From Amorphus coralli DSM 19760 (GTDB taxonomy: Bacteria; Pseudomonadota; Alphaproteobacteria; Rhizobiales; Amorphaceae), in contig NZ_KB894578.1 in NCBI RefSeq assembly GCF_000374525.1, forward strand, positions 62,001 through 126,000: a stretch of 64,000 nt of DNA, read 5' to 3'. Positions within the stretch are counted from its first letter, which is position 1; each line of letters opens with the position of its first letter. The notes under the pieces are model-generated. The model saw only the letters and a program-made list of their open reading frames with translations. It was not told the origin of the DNA and searched no databases. This document shows, piece by piece, positions 17,601 to 24,738 of this stretch. The position numbers and the translations under genes are program-made.

Positions 17601-17738
17601 ATGTGGTACTTCGCCTGGCTTCTCGGCCTGCCGCTTGCGGCGATCTTCGCCGTCATGAACGCCATGTGGCTCGAACTCCAGCGCGACCGGGTGCTGGCGG
17701 ACGAGCACGAGGAACGTGCACCGGCGGTCAGCCGGTAA
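17601..17738 (+). CDS. cydX: Cytochrome bd small subunit CydX
   Basis: A 45-residue single-helix protein: MWYFAWLLGLPLAAIFAVMN, then AMWLELQRDR and a short hydrophilic tail. The MWYF-W-LG start and the Glu after the helix are the hallmarks of CydX/YbgT, which packs against CydA and protects the active-site hemes. It follows cydB by 16 bp with GAGAACGGAGCA upstream of ATG 17601. It is easily missed by gene finders because of its size. Confidence 0.93.
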   Translation: MWYFAWLLGLPLAAIFAVMNAMWLELQRDRVLADEHEERAPAVSR

Positions 17739-17753
17739 GCGACGCAAAACAAG

Positions 17754-17780
17754 GGCCAGCACCGTGTGCCGGCCTTTTTT
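17754..17780 (+). terminator. Rho-independent terminator after cydABX
   Basis: GGCCAGCAC (17754-17762), a 3-nt loop and GTGCCGGCC (17766-17774) form a 9-bp stem with one G-T wobble, followed by six T (17775-17780). It sits 15 bp after the cydX stop and separates the oxidase operon from the sulfur transport genes. Confidence 0.88.
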
Positions 17781-17820
17781 CGTTGAGGCCAGGGGCGCCA
17801 GGAAAGTTTCCGCTTCCTAC

Positions 17821-17835
17821 GGTGACCAAGTCACC
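17821..17835. promoter_or_regulatory. Palindromic operator 2, upstream of the first yeeE pair
   Basis: Perfect palindrome GGTGAC-CAA-GTCACC. Its centre (17828) is 30 bp before TAGAAA (17858), the best -10 match of the three sites (4 of 6), which would put the operator near -42: the place of a class II Crp-type activator. The start of the controlled gene is at 17943. Confidence 0.7.
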
Positions 17836-17942
17836 AAGCAACGTCTGCGTGTCGCGGTAGAAAATCCCGAACCGGCGGACCGGCGCGACGTCCGCTCCCA
17901 GGACGCCGGCTTCATCCCTGCAAGGAAACAGGAGATGTCGTC

Positions 17943-18491
17943 ATGACGTGGGATTGGAAAATTGGAGGCGTTCTCCTCGGCGCGGTCTTCTTCGCGGCCG
18001 TCCTCCTGGTGAAACCCATCGGGGTCAGTACCCAGTTCGTCATCCTGGACGGGATCGTTGCCGATCTGGTCGCTCCGGACTTCATCAGCCAGGGCAACGA
18101 CGGCTACACCTCGACCAACGCCTACATGGCCAAGTCCGGCGGAGCATATGCCCGGAACGCCGCGAACCCGCTGAACTACAGCTTCGTCTTCGTTCTGGCG
18201 ATGGCCGGCGGCGCCTTTCTGTCGGCTCTGCTGAAGGGTGGGATCGGGCGTGACGAGCGGCGGTTGCCAGCCGTCTGGACGAGCAATTTCGGCGACACGC
18301 CCTGGAAGCGCTACGCGGTGGCCTTTCTCGGCGGCTTCGTCGTGCTCTACGGGGCGCGGCTCGCCGGCGGCTGCACCTCCGGGCACATGATGAGCGGCAT
18401 GATGCAGACGTCGCTCTCTGGCTACATCTTCGCTGCCGGTGCCTTTCTGACCGCCATCCCCACCGCGCTTCTCATGTACCGGGAGGGCTGA
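17943..18491 (+). CDS. YeeE/YedE-family sulfur transport protein, first half
   Basis: A 182-residue membrane protein with about four to five helices and the family motif GGCTSGH (142-148, Cys144), which in the thiosulfate channel YeeE lines the substrate path. A loop of about 40 polar residues (45-75) separates the first two helices. Together with the next gene, 4 bp away, it makes up a split YeeE (CTSGH half plus CPGTG half). Thiosulfate or a related reduced sulfur species is the likely cargo. The start at 17943 lies just after AAACAGGAGATGTCGTC. Confidence 0.85.
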   Translation: MTWDWKIGGVLLGAVFFAAVLLVKPIGVSTQFVILDGIVADLVAPDFISQGNDGYTSTNAYMAKSGGAYARNAANPLNYSFVFVLAMAGGAFLSALLKGGIGRDERRLPAVWTSNFGDTPWKRYAVAFLGGFVVLYGARLAGGCTSGHMMSGMMQTSLSGYIFAAGAFLTAIPTALLMYREG

Positions 18492-18494
18492 GCC

Positions 18495-19082
18495 ATGAGC
18501 CTCGGTCTCGCAATCGTCATCGGTGCCGCCTTCGGCTTCGTCCTCGACCGTGTCGGCGCCACCAACCCCAATGTCATCGTCGGCATGCTGTCGCTCCGGC
18601 GGCTTGCCCTGATGAAGACCATCCTGCTGGCCATCGGCACGGGTTCGATCCTGATGTTCGGCGGCCAGATGCTCGGCCTCGTCGAGGTCGGCCACATGTC
18701 GGTGAAGGCGGCCTATGCCGGTGTGTTCATCGGTGGCCTCATGCTGGGCCTTGGCTGGGCCGCGGCCGGCTACTGCCCCGGCACCGGCGTCGCCGCGGCC
18801 GCCACGGGCCGCCGGGATGCGCTGTTCTTCATCGCCGGCGGTCTGCTCGGCGCGGCAGCCTACATGGCCACCTATCCGACCTGGAAGGCCTCCGGCCTGC
18901 TCGACAGCGTCGCCGGCGGCAAGGTCACGCTCGGCCAGGTTCCGGGTGCAGCCTATGAAGGCATCCTGCCCGTGGCTGGCGATCTGCTCGGTATCGCCCT
19001 CGGCCTGGTGTTCGTCGTGATCGCCTTCGTGCTGCCGTCGCAGGTCGTGAGCGGCGGCACCCACGCCTTGCCTGCCGAATAA
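18495..19082 (+). CDS. YeeE/YedE-family sulfur transport protein, second half
   Basis: A 195-residue membrane protein with the second YeeE signature GYCPGTG (92-98, Cys94) and a large periplasmic insert (about 125-165) before the last helix. It starts 4 bp after the preceding CTSGH half, and the two probably form one pore. It precedes a Tat-exported SQR-like flavoprotein, so imported or exchanged sulfur may be linked to periplasmic oxidation. Confidence 0.85.
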   Translation: MSLGLAIVIGAAFGFVLDRVGATNPNVIVGMLSLRRLALMKTILLAIGTGSILMFGGQMLGLVEVGHMSVKAAYAGVFIGGLMLGLGWAAAGYCPGTGVAAAATGRRDALFFIAGGLLGAAAYMATYPTWKASGLLDSVAGGKVTLGQVPGAAYEGILPVAGDLLGIALGLVFVVIAFVLPSQVVSGGTHALPAE

Positions 19083-19169
19083 CCAGGGAGCGGCAAGTCC
19101 GGTCAGGCCATGGGCCGCCAGGCGGCCTGGCCGACCGGACGCCCGCATCCCAAAACGAGGGAGGAAACC

Positions 19170-20474
19170 ATGAACCGCAGGGAGTTCCTGTCGCTGAGTG
19201 CGCTTGGTGGCGCCGCCTCGCTGGCGCTGGTCGCGGAGCCGGGTCCGGCCGCGGCCACGGCGGTGCCGACCAGCGCGTCCATCGTCATCGTCGGGGCGGG
19301 GGCCGCCGGAACGGCACTCGCCAACCGTCTCGCGCGCCGTCTCGACGGGGCGAAGATCACCATTATCGATCCGCGCCGCGAGCACCTCTACCAGCCGGGG
19401 CTGACCCTCGTGGCCACCGGGCTCAAACCTGCCTCCTACGTGGTGTCGGATACCGCGCGCTGGCTGCCGGACGGCGTCACCTGGCTGCCCGAACGGGTGG
19501 CGGCCGTGGACGCTGAGGCGAAGACAGTCTCCACCCAGGGTGGCCAGACACTATCCTACGACTGGCTTGTGCTGGCTCCGGGCCTTGTTCTCGACAACGA
19601 GGCCATCGAGGGCTTCAGCCTCGATCTGGTCGGGCAGAACGGCATCGGCGCGCTCTACGCCGGCCCGGAGTATGCCGCGAGGACCTGGTCGGCTGCCTCG
19701 GCGTTCACCCGGGAGGGCGGTGTCGGCATCTTCACACGGCCGGCGACCGAGATGAAATGCGCCGGCGCCCCGCTCAAGCATACCTTCCTTGTCGATGACA
19801 TCGCGCGCCGTGCGGGCAACGCCGGCAAGGTGGAGATGATCTACGCCGCCCCTCAGGAGGCCCTGTTCAGCGTCCCGATCGTCTCCGAGAAGGTGCGAAT
19901 GCTTCTGGAGGATCGGCGCATCGGCACGCAGATGCAGCGAACGCTGACGGCCATCGATCCGGGCGCCCGCCGGGCGACCTTCGCCACCGGGAACGGGACC
20001 GAAGAGATCGATTACGACTACATTCACGTCATCCAGCCGCAGCGCGCACCGGACTTCGTGCGTCAGTCGGGCCTGTCCTGGGCAGACAAGTGGGTCGACC
20101 AGGGCTGGGTCGAGGTGGACCGGCAGACGCTGCGCCACCTGCGCTACCCGGACGTCTTCGCCCTGGGCGACGTCGCCGGGGTGCCGAAGGGCAAGACCGC
20201 GGCGAGCGTCAAGTGGCAGGTGCCGGTGGTCGAGGATCATCTCGTCGCTGCAATTGCAGGCGGTGAGGGAACCGCAACCTATGACGGCTACACGTCCTGC
20301 CCGATGATCACGCGGATCGGCCGGGCGATGCTGGTGGAGTTCGACTACAACAACGATTTGGTTCCGTCCTTCCCCGGTGTCATCGCACCGCTGGAGGAAC
20401 TCTGGATCAGCTGGCTGATGAAGGAGGTGGCCCTGAAGGCCACCTACAACGCCATGCTGCGCGGCCGGGCTTAG
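19170..20474 (+). CDS. Tat-exported SQR/FCSD-like FAD oxidoreductase
   Basis: A 434-residue flavoprotein related to sulfide:quinone oxidoreductase and flavocytochrome c sulfide dehydrogenase. The N-terminus MNRREFLSLSALGGAASLA is a twin-arginine signal, so it is folded in the cytoplasm with FAD and then exported. The ADP-binding VIVGAGAAGTALANRL (about 35-50), EHLYQPGLTLVATG, the redox-cysteine region EMKCAGAPLKH (about 190) and TSCPMI near the C-terminus follow. ATG 19170 follows GAGGGAGGAA; an upstream in-frame start at 19110 would spoil the Tat signal. Sulfide or persulfide is the likely donor. Confidence 0.88.
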   Translation: MNRREFLSLSALGGAASLALVAEPGPAAATAVPTSASIVIVGAGAAGTALANRLARRLDGAKITIIDPRREHLYQPGLTLVATGLKPASYVVSDTARWLPDGVTWLPERVAAVDAEAKTVSTQGGQTLSYDWLVLAPGLVLDNEAIEGFSLDLVGQNGIGALYAGPEYAARTWSAASAFTREGGVGIFTRPATEMKCAGAPLKHTFLVDDIARRAGNAGKVEMIYAAPQEALFSVPIVSEKVRMLLEDRRIGTQMQRTLTAIDPGARRATFATGNGTEEIDYDYIHVIQPQRAPDFVRQSGLSWADKWVDQGWVEVDRQTLRHLRYPDVFALGDVAGVPKGKTAASVKWQVPVVEDHLVAAIAGGEGTATYDGYTSCPMITRIGRAMLVEFDYNNDLVPSFPGVIAPLEELWISWLMKEVALKATYNAMLRGRA

Positions 20475-20487
20475 GGGAGGGCACGCC

Positions 20488-20856
20488 ATGAAGGATCTGA
20501 CAGTCTCCACCCTGATTGCCGTGTTCGAAGAGATCTTCGGTCGTGGCGTCTTCTGGACGATGGTCACCGTCGCCGCGCTGGTGACGCTTGCCTACGTCTA
20601 TGTGCTCGTCCGCGATCGCTCCGTCAGCTGGCGCAAGTTTCTGCTGGCGCAGCTCTCCATGCCGGTGGGCGCGGTGGCCGCCGTCTGGTTCGTGATGGTC
20701 ATGACCCATTCGCAACTCTCCGATATCGGCGGGCCGATCGACGTGATCGTCTTGCTCGCCGTAGCCGTACTCGGAGCGGTGGGGATGGCCATTCTGGTCT
20801 ACACGCTGGAGTCACTTCTTGGCTCGACGCGGACGGAGAGACGTCTCGATCCCTAG
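20488..20856 (+). CDS. DUF5368-like small membrane protein
   Basis: A 122-residue protein with three hydrophobic segments (about 18-42, 55-75 and 82-110) separated by a short basic loop, RDRSVSWRKF. It resembles the uncharacterised DUF5368 family; this is from memory and could not be searched. It starts 13 bp after the SQR-like gene with GGGAGGGCACGCC upstream, so it belongs to the sulfur operon. A membrane anchor or electron-transfer partner for the flavoprotein is possible, but no functional residue is recognised. Confidence 0.7.
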   Translation: MKDLTVSTLIAVFEEIFGRGVFWTMVTVAALVTLAYVYVLVRDRSVSWRKFLLAQLSMPVGAVAAVWFVMVMTHSQLSDIGGPIDVIVLLAVAVLGAVGMAILVYTLESLLGSTRTERRLDP

Positions 20857-20903
20857 CTCCGGCCTGGAGGCCGGTCGACACTTACCCTGAAAGGAGGCTT
20901 TCC

Positions 20904-21395
20904 ATGTCCAACGAGAAGATCGTCGAGTTCCTGCAGCAGGCCGTGAAGATGGAGCTCACGGCCGCGCACCAGTACCAGCTGCACGCCCATACTCTCGACG
21001 ACTGGGGCCTGACCATCATGGCCGACAAGATGCGGGAAGAGATGGTGGAAGAGACGGGTCATTCAGACCTCTTCATCGACCGTCTGCTGTTCCTGAAGGC
21101 CGAGCCCGAGCTGGGCTTCTACAAGACGCCGAAGAAGGCGGAAAACCTGCAGGCTATGTTCCGCGCCGATCTCGCAGACGAGGAGGAGGCGATCGAGGTC
21201 TACACGCAGGCGGCACGCCACGCCGCCGATATCGGCGACATCGGTACGCGAACGCTGTTCGAGAAGATCGTCCTCGACGAGGAGGGCCACAAGGAGTGGC
21301 TGGAACTGCAGCTCGACCTGATCGAGCGCCTCGGCGAGAAGACTTACAGCGCCAAGCTCGTCTCGTTTGATCGCAAAGAGGACGAGGAAGACTGA
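20904..21395 (+). CDS. bfr: Bacterioferritin / ferritin-like diiron protein
   Basis: A 163-residue four-helix protein of the bacterioferritin type. Ferroxidase residues are visible: Glu17 region (VKMELTAAHQYQLHAH), the EEMVEETGHSDLFIDRLL helix with Glu and His (about 46-62), Glu in DLADEEEAIEVYTQAA and the LDEEGHKEWLE helix (about 122-132). A heme-binding methionine (Bfr Met52) is not obvious. The ribosome-binding site is AAAGGAGG. Storage of iron beside sulfur-oxidising and heme enzymes would limit Fe-S or Fenton damage; this role is inferred. GGCCGG inverted repeats just upstream may form a weak hairpin. Confidence 0.85.
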   Translation: MSNEKIVEFLQQAVKMELTAAHQYQLHAHTLDDWGLTIMADKMREEMVEETGHSDLFIDRLLFLKAEPELGFYKTPKKAENLQAMFRADLADEEEAIEVYTQAARHAADIGDIGTRTLFEKIVLDEEGHKEWLELQLDLIERLGEKTYSAKLVSFDRKEDEED

Positions 21396-21670
21396 GTTCG
21401 GTCTGCCGGGCGGCCATAAGCGGCTGCCCGGCCGTTCCGGTGCCGCCATTGGCGCACGACGTTGATGTCGAGCGCGAACATGGCTAACCAAGTCTTTGAG
21501 TTGAATGCGATTTGGCCGCGCGCTTGAGGTTTGGCATGAGCGGTTATTGAGCGCGCGGCGGAGGGCGCAGGGTAGCTGCCATTCCTGTCTCACCTCGCTT
21601 GTTCCTTTGCCGGCGCATGGTATTTGGTTAGCTGGCTATTCAGCCGGTGCTTTTGGCTGCGGAGAGCTTC
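21396..21670. other. Intergenic region between bfr and the SLAC1/TehA gene
   Basis: No gene is seen here. A hairpin CCGGGCGGCC (21411-21420) / GGCTGCCCGG (21427-21436) just after bfr, without a U-run, may be its terminator. The rest is less GC-rich than its surroundings and should hold the promoter of the next gene; no GTGAC palindrome is present. Confidence 0.5.
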
Positions 21671-22642
21671 ATGACCCACACCGATGCTCTCGATGATCCG
21701 GTTTCGTCGACGCGACTGGAGCATTTCCCAATCAGCTTCTTCGGGATGAGCATGGGGCTCTTCGGTCTCGCGCTGGCCCTGCATGCCGCCGGCCTTGTTG
21801 CCGCATCGCACGTCGCCGGCTGGATCGCCTTCGCCGTCTTCGTCACGCTGTCGGGCCTCTATGTGGCCAAGCTGGTTCGGTATCCGTCGCGGGTGCGGGA
21901 GGAATGGGCCCATCCGGTCCGGCTCGCCTTCTTCCCGGCCATTTCCATCTCGCTGCTTCTGTTCGCGACCTTCCTGCACCATTCGGCGCCCGGGCTGGCG
22001 AACGTGGTCTGGATCGTCGCCGCCGTCTCTCAGGCGGCGCTCACCCTCATCGTCGTGACGGCGTGGATCTCGCATCGTGCCTTCGGGCCTGGCCATCTCT
22101 CGCCCGCCTGGTTCATTCCGGCGGTCGGCAACGTCATCGCACCCCTCGCCGGGGTGGAGCTGGGGCACCCGGAGGTCAGCTGGTATTTCTTCTCCGTCGG
22201 GCTCGTCTTTTGGCTCGTCCTGCTGACCCTGGTCTTCAATCGCCTGATCTTTCACGATCCTCTGCCGGAGCGGCTGCGCCCGACGCTGGTGATCCTCATC
22301 GCGCCGCCGGCCGTCGCGTTCCTTGCCTGGCTGCAGCTTTCCGGTGGAGAGGTGGGCGTGGTCGGGCGGCTCCTGATCAATATCGGCTACTTCTTCACCG
22401 CCCTGGTTGCCATCCAGGTGCCGGCGCTCCTGCGGCTTCCGTTCGCGTTGTCCTTCTGGGCCTTGTCGTTCCCGCTGGCGGCCATCACCTCGGCGAGCTT
22501 CCGCTTCGCCGCGCTGGAGAACGCACCCGTCCACTGGTTCGTGGGGATGGGCCTCCTGGTGCTGATTCTGCTCACCATCGCGGCGCTGGTCGTCAGAACG
22601 GTCCGGGCGGCGCTCGCAGGCGAGATCTGTCAGCCGGAGTAG
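21671..22642 (+). CDS. SLAC1/TehA-family anion channel-like transporter
   Basis: A 323-residue membrane protein with about ten hydrophobic segments of the voltage-dependent anion channel (TDT: TehA, SLAC1, Ssu1, Mae1) family. Supporting stretches are the N-terminal PISFFGMSMGLFGLALALHAAG and SPAWFIPAVGNVIAPLAG in the middle. ATG 21671 follows GCGGAGAG. The family includes fungal Ssu1 sulfite pumps and tellurite/C4-acid exporters. Among genes that oxidise sulfide and persulfide to sulfite, sulfite export is a reasonable guess, but the sequence does not prove it. Confidence 0.82.
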   Translation: MTHTDALDDPVSSTRLEHFPISFFGMSMGLFGLALALHAAGLVAASHVAGWIAFAVFVTLSGLYVAKLVRYPSRVREEWAHPVRLAFFPAISISLLLFATFLHHSAPGLANVVWIVAAVSQAALTLIVVTAWISHRAFGPGHLSPAWFIPAVGNVIAPLAGVELGHPEVSWYFFSVGLVFWLVLLTLVFNRLIFHDPLPERLRPTLVILIAPPAVAFLAWLQLSGGEVGVVGRLLINIGYFFTALVAIQVPALLRLPFALSFWALSFPLAAITSASFRFAALENAPVHWFVGMGLLVLILLTIAALVVRTVRAALAGEICQPE

Positions 22643-22744
22643 GGGCGCCAGCGCGGAGCCCGATGGCTTCGGAAACCGGCTAGACTTGTCGCTTGTAACG
22701 AGAAGGGACGCGGCATTCACGCCGATGTACCGCGGAGGAATGGA

Positions 22745-23437
22745 ATGCAGCCCAAATCGAACCTAGCCGATGGCTCCTGGATCGACCATTTCACCGGGTT
22801 GAGCCGACTTCCGGAGGACATCCGCGCTGAGCTCGTCAGAGGCAGCCAGGTCGTCTACGTGCCGGCCGGCACGCAGATCTTCGAGCCGGGCCAGTCGGCC
22901 GACCGGCTGCTGCTGCTCCTCGACGGCACGGTGCGCGTGCAGCAGCGCTCTGAAACCGGTCGCGAGGTATTTCTCTACCGGGTCCACGCCGGTGAGAGTT
23001 GCGTGCTGACCACCGCGTCGATGCTTGCCTTCGAGGATTATTCGGCCGACGGCATCGCGGAGACCGACGTGACCGCCGTTGCCATTCCGCGCGCCACCTT
23101 CGACGAGCTGGTCGGCCGCTCAAAGGTCTTCCGGGAGTTTGTTTTCGCGGCCTATTCGCGCCGCATCACCGACCTGTTCACCCTGATCGACGACATCGTC
23201 TTCCAGCGCATGGACGTGCGGCTGGCAGCGCGGCTCATGGAGCTTGCCGACGAGAACGGTGTCGTCCACGCCACCCATGCCTTCCTGGGCACGGAGCTTG
23301 GCACGGCGCGGGAGGTCATCTCGCGGACTCTGTCCGAATTCCAGCGCCGTGGCTGGGTGCAGCAGTCGCGCGGCGAAGTCCGCATCCTGCGCCAGGCGGG
23401 CCTGGAAGAGCACGCGCGGGCTGCCGGCGAACGCTGA
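22745..23437 (+). CDS. Crp/Fnr-family transcriptional regulator
   Basis: A 230-residue regulator: cyclic-nucleotide-binding-like beta roll (about 20-130), dimer helix (130-165) and winged helix (165-225). The recognition helix TAREVISRTLSEF has Arg189, Glu190 and Arg194, the same R-E-x3-R spacing E. coli CRP uses to read GTGA. There is no N-terminal cysteine cluster as in FNR, and the cAMP-contact R-S pair is not evident. A single Cys86 in GESCVLTTASML could sense persulfide or oxidant. It lies between two operons carrying GTGAC-N3-GTCAC palindromes, its probable targets. No such site is in its own upstream 100 bp. Confidence 0.92.
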   Translation: MQPKSNLADGSWIDHFTGLSRLPEDIRAELVRGSQVVYVPAGTQIFEPGQSADRLLLLLDGTVRVQQRSETGREVFLYRVHAGESCVLTTASMLAFEDYSADGIAETDVTAVAIPRATFDELVGRSKVFREFVFAAYSRRITDLFTLIDDIVFQRMDVRLAARLMELADENGVVHATHAFLGTELGTAREVISRTLSEFQRRGWVQQSRGEVRILRQAGLEEHARAAGER

Positions 23438-23564
23438 GGCGCTGCCGCGACGACGGCCGGCCTGTTCAACGCGTGACGGGACCTGCACGGCCAGCGCCGT
23501 AAGGACGAGCCGACTGGGAGCCGCGGCCGGGCTGCGCCGCCCGATCCGGTTCTCACTTGCGCTT

Positions 23565-23579
23565 TGTGACGAAGTCACC
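23565..23579. promoter_or_regulatory. Palindromic operator 3, upstream of the second sulfur operon
   Basis: TGTGAC-GAA-GTCACC, 14 of 15 positions shared in form with the sites at 14696 and 17821. Its centre (23572) is 30 bp before GATGGA (23602), a poor -10 match but at the same spacing as in the other two. The first gene, a DUF2892 protein, starts at 23640. Confidence 0.65.
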
Positions 23580-23639
23580 GAGGGATTGGCCTCGGGTGTG
23601 CGATGGAGGGGCAACCAAAGGTCCCTGATGGAGCACCCG

Positions 23640-23849
23640 ATGACCAAGAACATGGGTTGGCTTGACCGCGCGGTGCGCCTGGTCGTCGCCGCCGTCCTCG
23701 TCCTCGCCGCCTTTTCCGGTGGGTTCGCCGCCACTGGCGCCGTTCATTGGCTGGCGCTCGCCGTCGCCGCGATCATGGTCCTGACGGCGCTCGTCGGGTC
23801 CTGTCCGCTTTACGGGCTGGTCGGCATCCGCACCTGTCGGAGCCGCTGA
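23640..23849 (+). CDS. DUF2892 (YgaP-type) small membrane protein
   Basis: A 69-residue protein: MTKNMGWLDRAVRLVVAAVL, a second hydrophobic segment, then the family ending SCPLYGLVGIRTC with two cysteines. DUF2892 forms the membrane anchor of the rhodanese YgaP and often stands alone beside sulfur genes. ATG 23640 has GGAGCACCCG upstream; an in-frame ATG at 23628 is possible. It lies 2 bp before the next gene. Cys-containing loops suggest handling of membrane-proximal persulfide; this is inferred. Confidence 0.85.
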   Translation: MTKNMGWLDRAVRLVVAAVLVLAAFSGGFAATGAVHWLALAVAAIMVLTALVGSCPLYGLVGIRTCRSR

Positions 23850-23851
23850 CC

Positions 23852-24283
23852 ATGGAAACCGCGTTCACTCCGCTCGCATCGCTGCTTGGCGGCATCCTCA
23901 TCGGCTTCGCCTCCGTCGCCCTGATGGCCCTCGACGGCCGCATCATGGGTGCCACCGGCATCCTGTCCGGCGCGGTCTTCGATCGGCGCCCGGGCGACAC
24001 CGGGTGGCGCGTTGCGCTGCTCCTCGGGATGGTCAGCGGCCCGCTCGTCGTACTTGCCGCCACTGGCAGCCTGCCGGCCGTCGAGGTGCCTGTCACCACC
24101 GCTGCGCTGGTGGTCGGCGGCCTCATCGTCGGCGTTGGCGTCACTCTTGGTTCCGGCTGCACGTCCGGCCACGGCGTCTGCGGGATGGCGCGGCTGTCGC
24201 TGCGCTCCATCGTCGCCACGCTCACCTTCATGGTGGCGACCTTCATCACCGTCTTCGTTGTGCGCCACGTGGTGGGAGGCTGA
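23852..24283 (+). CDS. YeeE/YedE-family sulfur transport protein (CTSGH half)
   Basis: A 143-residue membrane protein with about four helices and the motif SGCTSGHGVCGMARLS (Cys103 and Cys110), the double-cysteine form found in the compact YedE pairs next to Blh. The start at ATG 23852 is directly after the DUF2892 stop. Together with the next gene, 3 bp away, it forms a second, shorter version of the system at 17943-19082. Confidence 0.87.
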   Translation: METAFTPLASLLGGILIGFASVALMALDGRIMGATGILSGAVFDRRPGDTGWRVALLLGMVSGPLVVLAATGSLPAVEVPVTTAALVVGGLIVGVGVTLGSGCTSGHGVCGMARLSLRSIVATLTFMVATFITVFVVRHVVGG

Positions 24284-24286
24284 GAG

Positions 24287-24721
24287 ATGCGGCTTGTCCT
24301 GATCTATCTCGTTGGCCTCGTCTTCGGCGTCGGCATCTCGATCTCGGGCATGGCGAACCCGGCCAAGGTCCTGAATTTCTTCGACATTGCCGGCACCTGG
24401 GATCCGTCCCTGATCTTTGTCATGGGCGGCGCCGTCGTCGTGGCGTTCATTGGCTACCGGGTCGTGTTTCGGCGTGCCGCGCCCGTCTTCGCCGCCGACT
24501 TCTCGCTGCCGAGCGCCCGGTCCGTCGATCTGCGCCTGGTCGGCGGCTCCGCCGTGTTCGGCATCGGCTGGGGCATCGCGGGTTTCTGCCCGGGCGGCGC
24601 GCTGCCCGCGCTCGGCACCGGCAACCCGGCGGCCTTCATCTTCGTCGCGGCGCTGCTGGCGGGGATGGGCCTCGCCCGCATCCTGGCGCGTGCAACCGCC
24701 GTGCGCCAACGCACGGCCTGA
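24287..24721 (+). CDS. YeeE/YedE-family protein (DUF6691-type, CPGGAL half)
   Basis: A 144-residue membrane protein with the signature ISGMANPAKVLNFFDIAGTWDPSL (about 20-42) and GFCPGGALPALG (99-110, Cys101). These are the marks of the DUF6691/YedE half that pairs with CTSGH proteins next to persulfide dioxygenase in many proteobacteria. The pair probably imports sulfane sulfur or thiosulfate for the dioxygenase encoded 17 bp downstream. Confidence 0.87.
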   Translation: MRLVLIYLVGLVFGVGISISGMANPAKVLNFFDIAGTWDPSLIFVMGGAVVVAFIGYRVVFRRAAPVFAADFSLPSARSVDLRLVGGSAVFGIGWGIAGFCPGGALPALGTGNPAAFIFVAALLAGMGLARILARATAVRQRTA

Positions 24722-24738
24722 AACCCAAGGAGGAAATC

